Positions 1 to 7,068 of a stretch of 21,671 nucleotides of DNA are shown here, in pieces (the stretch's first letter is position 1; the number at the start of each line of letters is the position of its first letter). This DNA comes from JAZNUH01 sp045592225 (GTDB lineage Bacteria > Bacillota > Clostridia > UMGS1883 > UMGS1540): contig JAZNUH010000067.1 in the NCBI GenBank assembly GCA_045592225.1, positions 1 to 21,671 on the forward strand. Direction: 5' to 3'. The notes beneath the pieces are model-generated. The model was not told the DNA's origin. It did no database searches and saw only the letters and a list, made by a program, of their open reading frames with translations. The translations under genes were made by a program, and so were the position numbers.

Positions 1-1
1 T

Positions 2-424
2 TCGCACCAAAAGCCACGACTTAACGAAATTGAAATCGATGCGGATTTTGAAAGTAATCCCGTTGAAGGAGAAGTTTCGCTAAATTTTGGAAAGAGAGAA
101 CATCCCATCACAAAAGAGGTTCATGAACACAACGGCATAGATATTAAAGCACCCGAGGGAACCAATGTTGTAAGCTCTATAAAAGGGACAGTAACAGATG
201 TGGGCTTTGATAGTAAAAAAGGAAATTACATTGTAGTTGAAAATGGCAATGTTAAAACCTTATATGCCCAGCTTGCAACCATCGGGGTTAAAAAAGGTGA
301 GAAGGTAACAGCCAAGCAGTCCATCGGCACAGTTGGAAAGACAGGAACTGCTACCGGTGCACATCTTCATTTTGAAGTAATGGTAGACGGTGAATATGTT
401 GACCCGGCTGTATATATTAAATAA
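2..424 (+). CDS. M23-family peptidase domain protein, C-terminal fragment (5' end outside window)
   Basis: An open frame runs from the window edge to the TAA at 422-424, giving the last 140 residues of a larger protein. The visible part is an M23 (LytM/lysostaphin-like) domain: an H-N-G-I-D zinc motif (fragment residues 43-47), a YAQL segment at 88-91, and the HLHFE motif at 121-125. M23 enzymes are zinc endopeptidases that cut peptidoglycan cross-links outside the membrane. The zinc ligands (H43, D47, H123) are present. However, the position usually held by the second catalytic His (Y-x-H) is Gln here, so activity is uncertain. The N-terminal part cannot be seen; it could be a signal or coiled-coil module or a BlaR1/M56-like membrane domain, as in some Clostridia. 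A terminator follows at 567-597. Domain assignment is firm; overall architecture is unknown. Confidence 0.85.
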   Translation, partial: SHQKPRLNEIEIDADFESNPVEGEVSLNFGKREHPITKEVHEHNGIDIKAPEGTNVVSSIKGTVTDVGFDSKKGNYIVVENGNVKTLYAQLATIGVKKGEKVTAKQSIGTVGKTGTATGAHLHFEVMVDGEYVDPAVYIK

Positions 425-566
425 AATATTATATTTTGTGCCGGAGGCATTATGCTTTTAATAAATACTTGCAATTGATTCTTGTGAGTAGCATAGTAAA
501 AGACCATACATAGTGATATGGCGGATAAATGCTATAAAGAACATTCATTAGACTAAAATATAACAG

Positions 567-597
567 AAAGACTACACATTATTGTGTAGTCTTTTTG
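567..597 (+). terminator. Rho-independent terminator after the M23 gene
   Basis: A perfect 12-bp stem (567-578 with 583-594, loop TTAT) runs into a T-rich tract at 592-597. It sits about 140 nt after the M23 stop. On the opposite strand it is also about 70 nt beyond the stop of the minus-strand DUF4037 gene and could serve as a weaker bidirectional terminator. The rest of 425-664 shows no ORF with a ribosome binding site and no recognisable RNA. Confidence 0.85.
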
Positions 598-664
598 TAT
601 AAAAAAGTCGTGCGATTTACGATGCTTTATCTGTATGAAACACAAAGAAACCGAGGGTGTTGCG

Positions 665-1606
665 TCATACCGCGTACATAACATGCAGGTTACGGATTTC
701 AGAATTTGCAATTTTATCATTAACCGAATAGGCGTGAGCCTCAAGGCTTGCAGAAGATGATTTTGTAAGGTTTTGTCTTTGAAGCTCGGTTATAATATCT
801 GTAGATATTTTTTCTATTATGTCAGCCTTTAATTTAGCTTGGTATTCTGTATTTGTACTTGAAATAATATACTCAAGGTCGGGGTGCAGGTGAGAGAGAA
901 AATCAAGGTCTCTTAATGCTCTGAAAACCCATTTATAATATGGAATATATTTTTTGTTCAGCAGAAAGATTACTTTCAATGCGGCATTGGTAAACTCGGT
1001 TATTGCAAGCTGTGCTCCGCCTGTTTCTCCCCGTTTTATGCATCGCTTATAATTATATTGTCCTGACTGTGCCATTATAAGCAGATTTCCGGCAAGCTTT
1101 TTAAGTCTTACATCTTCAGGGAGGTAGCAAAGCCTTTGGCGGATATCTGTTAAAACACCAAGATTATCGACAAAAACCCTTCCGTTGGTTGCCTCGAGCA
1201 GAAACTGTTCCGAAACAAAAAACCAGTTTTTGTTTGAAAGTTCGCCGTTTTTATTGCCTGTTTTGTTTTCAAAAAAATTATTTATTCTTATAACACCGTG
1301 ACGATTTCCGCCAACAGGGTTAAGTTTGCTTCTTCTGAACCCCATAAATTCTTCGGGAAGCTTTGAATACGCACGCTCGAGCGCAAATTCCTCTCTTGAT
1401 GAAACAAGGGTTTCATCGGGTAGAAAGATACAGAATCCCGGTTCGAAATCGTGGTCGCGTGACAGTTCATCGTCAAACCCCATACATTCTGAACCGCTTC
1501 CGCAAAGACCAACAGCAAGATGATTCTTTAAATGAGAAAAATTCTCGGTTATCATTTTTTTGCCGTATTCTTTATAAAACCTTTCGGCAAGCTCAAGACC
1601 TTTCAT
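665..1606 (-). CDS. DUF4037 domain protein, putative nucleotidyltransferase
   Basis: A 313-residue soluble protein. Near the N-terminus it has a nucleotidyltransferase-like signature: G-S-G-S-E at residues 36-40 followed by R-D-H-D-F at 50-54, where D51 and D53 would be metal-binding carboxylates. The C-terminal half is mostly helical and matches DUF4037, which is found beside pol-beta-like nucleotidyltransferase domains. The frame is open up to 1657, but I chose the ATG at 1604-1606. It has an AAAGGG-like site upstream on the minus strand, and the peptide from MKGLELAERF looks like the natural N-terminus. With that start the gene overlaps the upstream TPR gene by 14 nt, so the two are translationally coupled. 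Substrate is unknown; the family assignment comes from recognised motifs and was not searched. No signal peptide or membrane segment is visible. Confidence 0.75.
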   Translation of the reverse strand: MKGLELAERFYKEYGKKMITENFSHLKNHLAVGLCGSGSECMGFDDELSRDHDFEPGFCIFLPDETLVSSREEFALERAYSKLPEEFMGFRRSKLNPVGGNRHGVIRINNFFENKTGNKNGELSNKNWFFVSEQFLLEATNGRVFVDNLGVLTDIRQRLCYLPEDVRLKKLAGNLLIMAQSGQYNYKRCIKRGETGGAQLAITEFTNAALKVIFLLNKKYIPYYKWVFRALRDLDFLSHLHPDLEYIISSTNTEYQAKLKADIIEKISTDIITELQRQNLTKSSSASLEAHAYSVNDKIANSEIRNLHVMYAV

Positions 1607-2333
1607 AGATTTCTTTTGCCCTTTCTTTAAGTTGTTTTTCGTATAAGAAATAACCATAATACCCGAATGTCGGGGCGCATTTTTCGCATACGAAGGCGTA
1701 ATATCCGTTCCTGCTTTGGTGATTGTCCAGGATTATTTTTGCTTTTCTAAGCGAGTCTTCTATAATCTCATGAGCCATTTCAAGCCCCAACTCGACTTCC
1801 TTTAAATTTGCAATGTTAAGGTGGGTTATAGCAACCTCAAGCATACCATCCTCTATGTTTTGCATTACAAAAATGGCTTTTTCATATAGCTTTAAAGCCC
1901 TATCAAACTGCTTTAAATCTACAAGAGCCAATGCCATGTTATTATAAAGTCCACCGAAACGCTTGTCGGTTTCGGGTAGTTCGTTTTTGTAAACTTCCAG
2001 AGCTTTTTCAAACAGGGGGAGAGCTTTATCTGACCTGCCGAATGCCTTTAAAACTGTTGCTGAGTTAATGTATGTCGTACCGGCGCCGATGTTATTTTCT
2101 ATTCCCATATCGGTTACCAGTGAGAGCGCGGTATATACCGCATTAACGGCATCGTTTTCTCTGCCAAGCTTTCTGTAAAGACCACATAACTCATTTTGTA
2201 AGGCGAGCATAATTCTTTTGTTGTTCAGGCTTTTTGCATCAGTAAGCCAGTATAAAATGTGCCTTTCTGCACCTGTATAATCATTCTTATTTAAAAATTC
2301 ATCCAGTTTGTTTAAAATACGTTCCAGATCCAT
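1593..2333 (-). CDS. Tetratricopeptide-repeat protein
   Basis: A 246-residue cytoplasmic protein built of TPR helices. Repeat-like stretches with typical spacing include a unit around GRENDAVNAVYTALSL, one around GRSDKALPLFEKALEVY and one around KQFDRALKLYEKAIFVM. TPR proteins are protein-interaction scaffolds. I place the start at the ATG at 2331-2333: on the minus strand it is preceded by GAGGTG with a 7-nt spacer, whereas the in-frame ATG 15 nt further upstream overlaps that ribosome binding site. The gene is first in a two-gene minus-strand unit with the DUF4037 gene, which it overlaps, so it may present substrates to that enzyme or regulate it (inference). It is divergent from the thiamine operon. 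The intergenic region is AT-rich and a TATGAT-like -10 is possible, but no convincing -35 is seen. Confidence 0.8.
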   Translation of the reverse strand: MDLERILNKLDEFLNKNDYTGAERHILYWLTDAKSLNNKRIMLALQNELCGLYRKLGRENDAVNAVYTALSLVTDMGIENNIGAGTTYINSATVLKAFGRSDKALPLFEKALEVYKNELPETDKRFGGLYNNMALALVDLKQFDRALKLYEKAIFVMQNIEDGMLEVAITHLNIANLKEVELGLEMAHEIIEDSLRKAKIILDNHQSRNGYYAFVCEKCAPTFGYYGYFLYEKQLKERAKEIYERS

Positions 2334-2409
2334 TATATTACACCTCACATTTATTTTATCATATATTTGTTTTGTGTGTATAGAATTTTAATGAAATTTA
2401 AAAAAAATA

Positions 2410-2438
2410 TTGAAAAAGGCTTGAGTGTGTGGTAGAAT
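2410..2438 (+). promoter_or_regulatory. SigA-type promoter of the thiamine operon
   Basis: TTGAAA (2410-2415), a 17-nt spacer and TAGAAT (2433-2438), with TGG directly before the -10 (extended -10). Transcription would start near 2445, a few bases before the TPP aptamer, so the leader begins almost at the riboswitch. This is a near-ideal SigA layout read directly from sequence. Confidence 0.85.
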
Positions 2439-2455
2439 ACATTTAAACTTAATAA

Positions 2456-2542
2456 AACGGGAGCTTGTGTTACAGGCTGAGAGGAGGGATTAACCCTCGA
2501 CCGAGAACCTGATTTGGATAATGCCAACGTAGGGATGCCGAA
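2456..2542 (+). ncRNA. TPP riboswitch (THI-box) aptamer
   Basis: The conserved THI-box blocks occur in order: GGCTGAGA (about 2475-2482), an extra P3-type hairpin with GAGGG/CCCTC arms, then ACCTGAT (2507-2513), TGGATAATGCCAACG (2515-2529) and TAGGGA (2530-2535). The CGG at 2458-2460 can pair with CCG at 2538-2540 to close P1. These blocks form the pyrimidine- and pyrophosphate-binding arms of the TPP aptamer. The aptamer precedes thiS and a Rho-independent terminator, so TPP is expected to switch off transcription of the thi operon. Confidence 0.95.
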
Positions 2543-2573
2543 AGCGCAGGCTTTAGGAATAACAAAGTAATTT

Positions 2574-2604
2574 AAGGAGTTACCAAATTGGTAGCTCCTT
2601 TTTT
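2574..2604 (+). terminator. Riboswitch-controlled intrinsic terminator (expression platform)
   Basis: AAGGAG (2574-2579) pairs with CTCCTT (2595-2600). Inner pairs, including one T-G wobble, extend the stem to a small loop around AAT (2586-2588), followed by TTTTTT at 2599-2604. It lies about 30 nt after the TPP aptamer and 25 nt before the thiS start, the usual place for an OFF-switch terminator. A short perfect hairpin, AAAGC/GCTTT (2541-2554), sits between aptamer and terminator. Confidence 0.9.
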
Positions 2605-2628
2605 ATTTGACTTTTGGAGGTGAACAGG

Positions 2629-2823
2629 ATGGTAAAAATCAACGGAGAAAATTTGCATGTAGTCGGTAAGTCTGTTGCAGAATATCTTGATTTTGCAGGC
2701 TATGACTTAAAACGTGTGGCGGTGGAACTTAACGGCGATATAGTTCCAAAGGCGCTGTATGCCGATACATTTTTTAAGGACGGTGACAGAGCCGAGGTTG
2801 TAAGCTTTGTGGGAGGTGGTTGA
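2629..2823 (+). CDS. thiS: Sulfur-carrier protein ThiS
   Basis: A 64-residue ubiquitin-fold sulfur carrier ending in Val-Gly-Gly-Gly. The C-terminal Gly is adenylated by ThiF and converted to a thiocarboxylate, which donates sulfur to the thiazole ring on ThiG. The length and Gly-Gly tail are typical of ThiS. The ATG at 2629 is chosen because GGAGGTGA (2617-2624) lies just upstream; the TTG at 2614 in the same frame lies before that site and would not use it. First gene after the TPP riboswitch, with the ThiF gene following after one base. Confidence 0.93.
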   Translation: MVKINGENLHVVGKSVAEYLDFAGYDLKRVAVELNGDIVPKALYADTFFKDGDRAEVVSFVGGG

Positions 2824-2824
2824 T

Positions 2825-3460
2825 ATGATTTTATGTAAAGACGAATGGACAAAAGCTTTAAATGACCGACACGGAAGCTCGTTTCAAAAGAAAATTTCAT
2901 CCACAACCGTTGCAGTATGCGGTCTTGGCGGTCTTGGTTCCAATATTGCCATTGCGCTTGCACGTGCAGGTATAGGAAAACTCGTGCTGATAGATTTTGA
3001 CAAAGTAGATATAACAAATCTGCACCGTCAGCAGTACAAGGCAAATCAAGTCGGAATGAGCAAGACAGCTGCCTTACAGGATAACCTGAGAGAAATAAAT
3101 CCTTATATTGAAACTCAAATACATACAGTATATATTGATGAAAGCAATGCAAGGGATTTGCTTTCGGCTGCAGATATTATCTGTGAAGCATTTGACAATC
3201 CGGAATGTAAAGCTATGCTGACCAATTTTGTTTTAGAGAAAATGCCGGAAAAATATATTGTTGCTGCATCGGGCATGGCAGGACTAGGAAGTGTTAATAC
3301 AATACATACGCGAAGGGTTTCAAAAAGGTTTTATCTTTGTGGCGATGAAGTGAGTGATGTGAAAGACGGAATAGGTCTTGTGTCATCAAGAGTGATGTTG
3401 TGTGCTGCACATCAGGCACATACGGTTTTACGAATTATAGCTGAAGAATATGAAGTATAG
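2825..3460 (+). CDS. thiF: ThiS adenylyltransferase ThiF
   Basis: A 211-residue E1-like enzyme that adenylates the ThiS C-terminus. It shows the nucleotide-binding G-L-G-G-L-G loop (residues 33-38), the L-I-D-F-D acidic strand (about 55-59) and the N-L-H-R-Q-Q-Y motif (65-71) with its conserved Arg. At about 210 residues it belongs to the short clostridial ThiF type. It lacks the CxxC zinc pairs of E. coli ThiF, so the zinc site appears to be absent. The ATG at 2825 is preceded by GGGAGGTGG (2811-2819) inside the end of thiS, giving tight coupling. The GTG at 2807 in the same frame precedes that site and was rejected. The partner is ThiS; sulfur would come from a cysteine desulfurase not seen in this window. 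Confidence 0.92.
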   Translation: MILCKDEWTKALNDRHGSSFQKKISSTTVAVCGLGGLGSNIAIALARAGIGKLVLIDFDKVDITNLHRQQYKANQVGMSKTAALQDNLREINPYIETQIHTVYIDESNARDLLSAADIICEAFDNPECKAMLTNFVLEKMPEKYIVAASGMAGLGSVNTIHTRRVSKRFYLCGDEVSDVKDGIGLVSSRVMLCAAHQAHTVLRIIAEEYEV

Positions 3461-3476
3461 AAAGAAGGAAATGCGA

Positions 3477-4247
3477 ATGAACAGTGATAAACTTGTTATC
3501 GGAGGTTATGAATTTAATTCCCGTTTTATTTTGGGTTCGGGAAAATACTCTCTTAATTTAATTGAGGCTGCAGTAAAAGATGCAGGAGCAGAGATTATAA
3601 CCCTTGCGGTGCGCCGCGCAAACACAAAGGAGCAGGAAAACATTTTGGATTTTATTCCCAAAGGCATAACACTTCTCCCCAACACAAGCGGAGCAAGAAA
3701 TGCCGAGGAAGCAGTAAGAATTGCCCGACTTGCCCGTGAGCTTGGATGCGGTAATTTTGTAAAAATTGAAATTATGCGTGACTCAAAGTATCTGCTTCCT
3801 GATAACACCGAAACAATTAAAGCAACAGAAATTCTTGCAAATGATGGGTTTGTTGTTATGCCCTATATGTATCCCGACTTAAATGTTGCCCGTGATTTGG
3901 CAAATGCCGGAGCAGCAACTATAATGCCTCTTGCATCACCTATAGGCTCTAACAAAGGTCTTGCAACAAAGGATTTTATTCAGATTCTTATTGACGAAAT
4001 TGATTTACCCATTATTGTTGACGCAGGAATCGGTAAGCCTTCACAGGCTTGTGAAGCAATGGAAATGGGTGCAGCAGCTATTATGGCAAATACCGCACTT
4101 GCTACCGCCGGTAATCTTCCTCTTATGGCGGCAGCCTTTGGTCAAGCAATTGAGGCGGGAAGAAAAGCATATCTTTCGGGTCTTGGCAGAGTTCTGACCC
4201 GCGGTGCATCTGCATCTGATCCTCTTACAGGTTTTTTGCGTGATTAA
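3477..4247 (+). CDS. thiG: Thiazole synthase ThiG
   Basis: A 256-residue TIM-barrel enzyme that forms the thiazole phosphate carboxylate ring from 1-deoxy-D-xylulose 5-phosphate, dehydroglycine and ThiS thiocarboxylate. With the ATG at 3477 the Schiff-base lysine falls at K96, in N-F-V-K-I-E, the position reported for B. subtilis ThiG. Other family marks are F-I-L-G-S-G-K near the N-terminus, the M-P-L-A-S-P-I-G-S loop, and the I-V-D-A-G-I-G-K-P-S phosphate-binding segment. The start at 3477 gives a 6-8 nt spacing from AGAAGGAA (3463-3470); the ATG at 3471 is too close to it, and the ATA at 3450 lies inside thiF. Length matches the family. Confidence 0.95.
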   Translation: MNSDKLVIGGYEFNSRFILGSGKYSLNLIEAAVKDAGAEIITLAVRRANTKEQENILDFIPKGITLLPNTSGARNAEEAVRIARLARELGCGNFVKIEIMRDSKYLLPDNTETIKATEILANDGFVVMPYMYPDLNVARDLANAGAATIMPLASPIGSNKGLATKDFIQILIDEIDLPIIVDAGIGKPSQACEAMEMGAAAIMANTALATAGNLPLMAAAFGQAIEAGRKAYLSGLGRVLTRGASASDPLTGFLRD

Positions 4248-4259
4248 GGAGGGGAGATA

Positions 4260-5513
4260 ATGGAAAATCATTTTTTTGTTGACTCGGAATATTTGTCGCC
4301 TGAAGCACTTGAAAAAAAACACAGGCTTGAAACAGATCCTTCCTCACGAAAAAACCACATGGAATATTTGCACGGTATGGAGAAAATAGAATCGGATGTT
4401 TGTAAAAATGTAATGGAACAGATGAATTCATTTGATTACTCAAAATACACTGCAAAAGATGTAAAAGCGGCATTAGAACATGAATCCTGTACCATAGAAG
4501 ATTTTAAGGCACTGCTTTCTCCGGCAGCAGAACCTTTTTTAGAACAGATGGCACAAAGAGCAAGACTTGAAACAAGTAAACATTTCGGTAACACAGTATA
4601 TCTGTTTACACCTTTATATATTGCAAATTACTGCGAGAATTACTGTGTATATTGCGGATTTAATTGCTATAACCACATTAAACGAATGAAGCTTTCTATG
4701 GAACAGATTGAAAAGGAAATGAAGGTTATTGCAGACAGCGGTATGGAAGAGATTCTGATTCTGACAGGGGAAAGCCGTTATCATAGCGATATAGACTATA
4801 TTGGTGAAGCCTGTAAGCTGGCAAGAAAGTATTTTCGTATGGTAGGACTTGAAATCTATCCGGTTAATACTGATGAATATAAGTACCTTCACGAGTGCGG
4901 TGCAGACTATGTAACCGTATTTCAGGAAACCTACGATACGGAAAAATACGAACAACTGCATTTACTTGGACATAAGCGTGTGTGGCCTTACCGTTTTGAT
5001 GCGCAGGAGCGGGCGCTTATGGGCGGTATGCGAGGTGTAGCATTCTCCGCACTTTTAGGACTTTCGGATTTCAGGAAGGATGCTTTGGCGAGTGCGCTTC
5101 ACGTGTACTATTTGCAAAGAAAATACCCTCACGCAGAAATGTCGCTGTCCTGTCCAAGACTTAGGCCCATTATCAATAACGATAAAATTAACCCTTTGGA
5201 TGTACATGAAAAGCAGCTTTGCCAGATAATTTGTGCATACCGAATCTTCCTGCCTTTTGTAGGTATTACAGTTTCATCCCGTGAAAGTGCGCAGTTCAGA
5301 AACGGCATCGTTAAAATTGCCGCAACAAAGGTTTCGGCAGGTGTATCTACAGGAATAGGCGACCATGAAAGTAAATACAACGGAAAAGAGTCAGATGAAG
5401 TGCAGGGCGATGAACAGTTTGAGATTGACGACGGCAGAAGTCTTGACAAAATGTATAAGGATATTGCAGACCAAGGCTTGCAGCCTGTTTTGAATGACTA
5501 TCTTTATGTATAG
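4260..5513 (+). CDS. thiH: 2-iminoacetate synthase ThiH (radical SAM tyrosine lyase)
   Basis: A 417-residue radical SAM enzyme that cleaves tyrosine to p-cresol and dehydroglycine (2-iminoacetate), the glycine-derived substrate of ThiG. The [4Fe-4S] motif C-x3-C-x2-C is at C125, C129 and C132. Family segments include L-L-S-P-A-A (about 85-90), the F-G-N-T-V stretch, T-G-E (about 169-171) and Q-E-T-Y-D. E. coli ThiH has its first cluster Cys near residue 85, so this protein has about 40 extra N-terminal residues. The ATG at 4260 follows AAGGAGGGG (4246-4254). Because the enzyme is oxygen-sensitive, choosing ThiH over ThiO fits an anaerobe. It sits 12 nt after thiG, and the two proteins form a complex in E. 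coli. Confidence 0.94.
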   Translation: MENHFFVDSEYLSPEALEKKHRLETDPSSRKNHMEYLHGMEKIESDVCKNVMEQMNSFDYSKYTAKDVKAALEHESCTIEDFKALLSPAAEPFLEQMAQRARLETSKHFGNTVYLFTPLYIANYCENYCVYCGFNCYNHIKRMKLSMEQIEKEMKVIADSGMEEILILTGESRYHSDIDYIGEACKLARKYFRMVGLEIYPVNTDEYKYLHECGADYVTVFQETYDTEKYEQLHLLGHKRVWPYRFDAQERALMGGMRGVAFSALLGLSDFRKDALASALHVYYLQRKYPHAEMSLSCPRLRPIINNDKINPLDVHEKQLCQIICAYRIFLPFVGITVSSRESAQFRNGIVKIAATKVSAGVSTGIGDHESKYNGKESDEVQGDEQFEIDDGRSLDKMYKDIADQGLQPVLNDYLYV

Positions 5514-5524
5514 GAGAAAAGAAG

Positions 5525-6157
5525 ATGAAAAAAATTGATACAACACTATATTTTATAACAGACAGCACCGGGTTTAGCCAAGAAGAATTTTTAACAAGAA
5601 CAGAAGAAGCACTAAAAGGCGGCGTAAGCCTGCTACAGCTTCGCGAGAAGGACAAAACTACAAGAGAATACATTGCTCTCGCAGAAAAGGTGCATGCGCT
5701 TACAAAGAAATACAATGTACCGCTTATCATTGATGACAGAGTGGATGTTGCTATCGCTATGGGTGCAGAGGGCGTTCATCTCGGACAAAGCGATATGCCT
5801 GTAGATATTGCAAGAAAAATTCTCGGTGATGAATTTATTATCGGAGCGACAACTAAAACTGTTCCGCAGGCTCTTGAAGCTGCAGAGCTGGGCGCAGACT
5901 ATCTGGGAGTCGGAGCAATATATCCGACTACAACAAAGGTTAAGACAGTTCTTACGTCAACCGAAACACTTGATGCGATATGCAAAGCTGTACCAATTCC
6001 TGTAAACGCCATTGGCGGACTGAATAAAAATAATGTACAGGTTCTAAAAGGAATTGATATTGCGGGTTTTTGTGTAGTTTCTGCAATTATGAAAGCGGAC
6101 GATCCCAAAGGTGAAGCCGAAATTTTACTTAAATTGGCAAAGGAATTAACAAGGTAA
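5525..6157 (+). CDS. thiE: Thiamine-phosphate synthase ThiE
   Basis: A 210-residue TIM-barrel enzyme that joins HMP-pyrophosphate and thiazole phosphate to give thiamine phosphate. Visible family motifs are Q-L-R-E-K (38-42), D-D-R (70-72), G-V-H-L-G-Q-S-D (83-90), the Y-L-G-V-G-A-I-Y-P-T-T-T-K loop (126-138), and a late A-I-G-G phosphate-binding turn. The usual G-x-S segment after strand 5 reads G-A-T-T here, a mild variation. AGGAG (5512-5516) overlaps the thiH stop, and the ATG at 5525 follows at a good distance. Length is typical of the family. Confidence 0.95.
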   Translation: MKKIDTTLYFITDSTGFSQEEFLTRTEEALKGGVSLLQLREKDKTTREYIALAEKVHALTKKYNVPLIIDDRVDVAIAMGAEGVHLGQSDMPVDIARKILGDEFIIGATTKTVPQALEAAELGADYLGVGAIYPTTTKVKTVLTSTETLDAICKAVPIPVNAIGGLNKNNVQVLKGIDIAGFCVVSAIMKADDPKGEAEILLKLAKELTR

Positions 6158-6234
6158 ATAAACAAGCGGCAGATTGGGGGCACCACCTTGTGTCGCTATA
6201 TAAAACTATGCTGAAAATGAAAGGAGTAATTGAA

Positions 6235-7050
6235 ATGAAAATGAAAACAGCATTGACCATTGCGGGAAATGACCCGAGTGGAGGCGCCGGTATAGGGGCA
6301 GATATTAAAACAATGACCATGAATGGTGTTTATGCTATGAGTGTTATAACTGCACTGACGGCACAAAACACAACCGGCGTCAGAGCAATTCGGGAAGCGA
6401 CGCCTGAATTTTTGAAACAGCAAATTGATGCAGTGCTTGAGGATATATTCCCTGATAGCATTAAAATCGGCATGGTATCTTCAGGTGAGCTGATAAGAGT
6501 AATAGCAGACAGGCTAAAATACTATAAGGCAAAAAATGTTGTTGTAGATCCTGTTATGGTTGCAACAAGCGGATCTGCACTTATGAAAACAGATGCGATT
6601 AAGACGTTGGTAGATGAACTCTTACCAATTGCAACACTCGTAACACCCAACATACCCGAGGCGGAAGTTCTGTCAGGACTTACCATTAAAACCAAAGAAG
6701 ATATGTTTTTAGCGGCAAAAACAATTGGTGATGCATACGGCTGTGCCGTTCTCTTAAAAGGAGGGCACAGTATTAACGATGCTAACGACCTTTTGTATGA
6801 AGACGGAGAATATTATTGGTTTGAAGGGAAACGAATTGATAATCCCAATACGCACGGAACAGGATGTACATTATCAAGTGCTATAGCTGCAAACCTTGCA
6901 AAAGGCTTTACGCTTTCCGAATCTGTGCAAAGAGCAAAGGAATATATTTCGGGAGCGCTTTGTGCACAGCTTGATTTAGGACAAGGTTCGGGACCCATGA
7001 TGCATAACTTTGACCTTGCATCGTATTTTGCTGAAGAAAAAAATATCTGA
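6235..7050 (+). CDS. thiD: Hydroxymethylpyrimidine / phosphomethylpyrimidine kinase ThiD
   Basis: A 271-residue ribokinase-fold kinase that phosphorylates HMP and HMP-P in turn to give the HMP-PP used by ThiE. The N-terminal A-G-N-D-P-S-G-G-A-G motif (10-19) binds the pyrimidine. H-G-T-G-C (207-211) supplies the anion hole and catalytic region. The ATG at 6235 has AAGGAG (6221-6226) with an 8-nt spacer; the TTG at 6190 has no binding site and was rejected. The 77-nt gap after thiE is the longest in the operon. It holds only a weak imperfect stem (AGCGGCA near 6165 with TGTCGCT near 6190) and no terminator, so thiD should remain in the operon. Confidence 0.95.
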   Translation: MKMKTALTIAGNDPSGGAGIGADIKTMTMNGVYAMSVITALTAQNTTGVRAIREATPEFLKQQIDAVLEDIFPDSIKIGMVSSGELIRVIADRLKYYKAKNVVVDPVMVATSGSALMKTDAIKTLVDELLPIATLVTPNIPEAEVLSGLTIKTKEDMFLAAKTIGDAYGCAVLLKGGHSINDANDLLYEDGEYYWFEGKRIDNPNTHGTGCTLSSAIAANLAKGFTLSESVQRAKEYISGALCAQLDLGQGSGPMMHNFDLASYFAEEKNI

Positions 7051-7068
7051 CCGAAAGGAACTGATGGA

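Noticed and set aside
502..519. Small stem CCATA/TATGG in the gap after the M23 gene
   Set aside because: Five base pairs in AT-rich sequence are expected by chance.
2700..3152. 150-codon minus-strand open frame opposite thiS/thiF
   Set aside because: It is antisense to two clearly conserved genes, has no convincing ribosome binding site, and its peptide has no recognisable domain.
5129..5730. Minus-strand open frames (106 and 127 codons) opposite thiH/thiE
   Set aside because: Both lie fully inside conserved coding sequence on the plus strand and show Ser/Phe-rich shadow composition.
6160..6200. Possible regulatory stem-loop between thiE and thiD
   Set aside because: The arms AGCGGCA and TGTCGCT pair only with a wobble and a long irregular loop, and no T-run follows; not strong enough to annotate.
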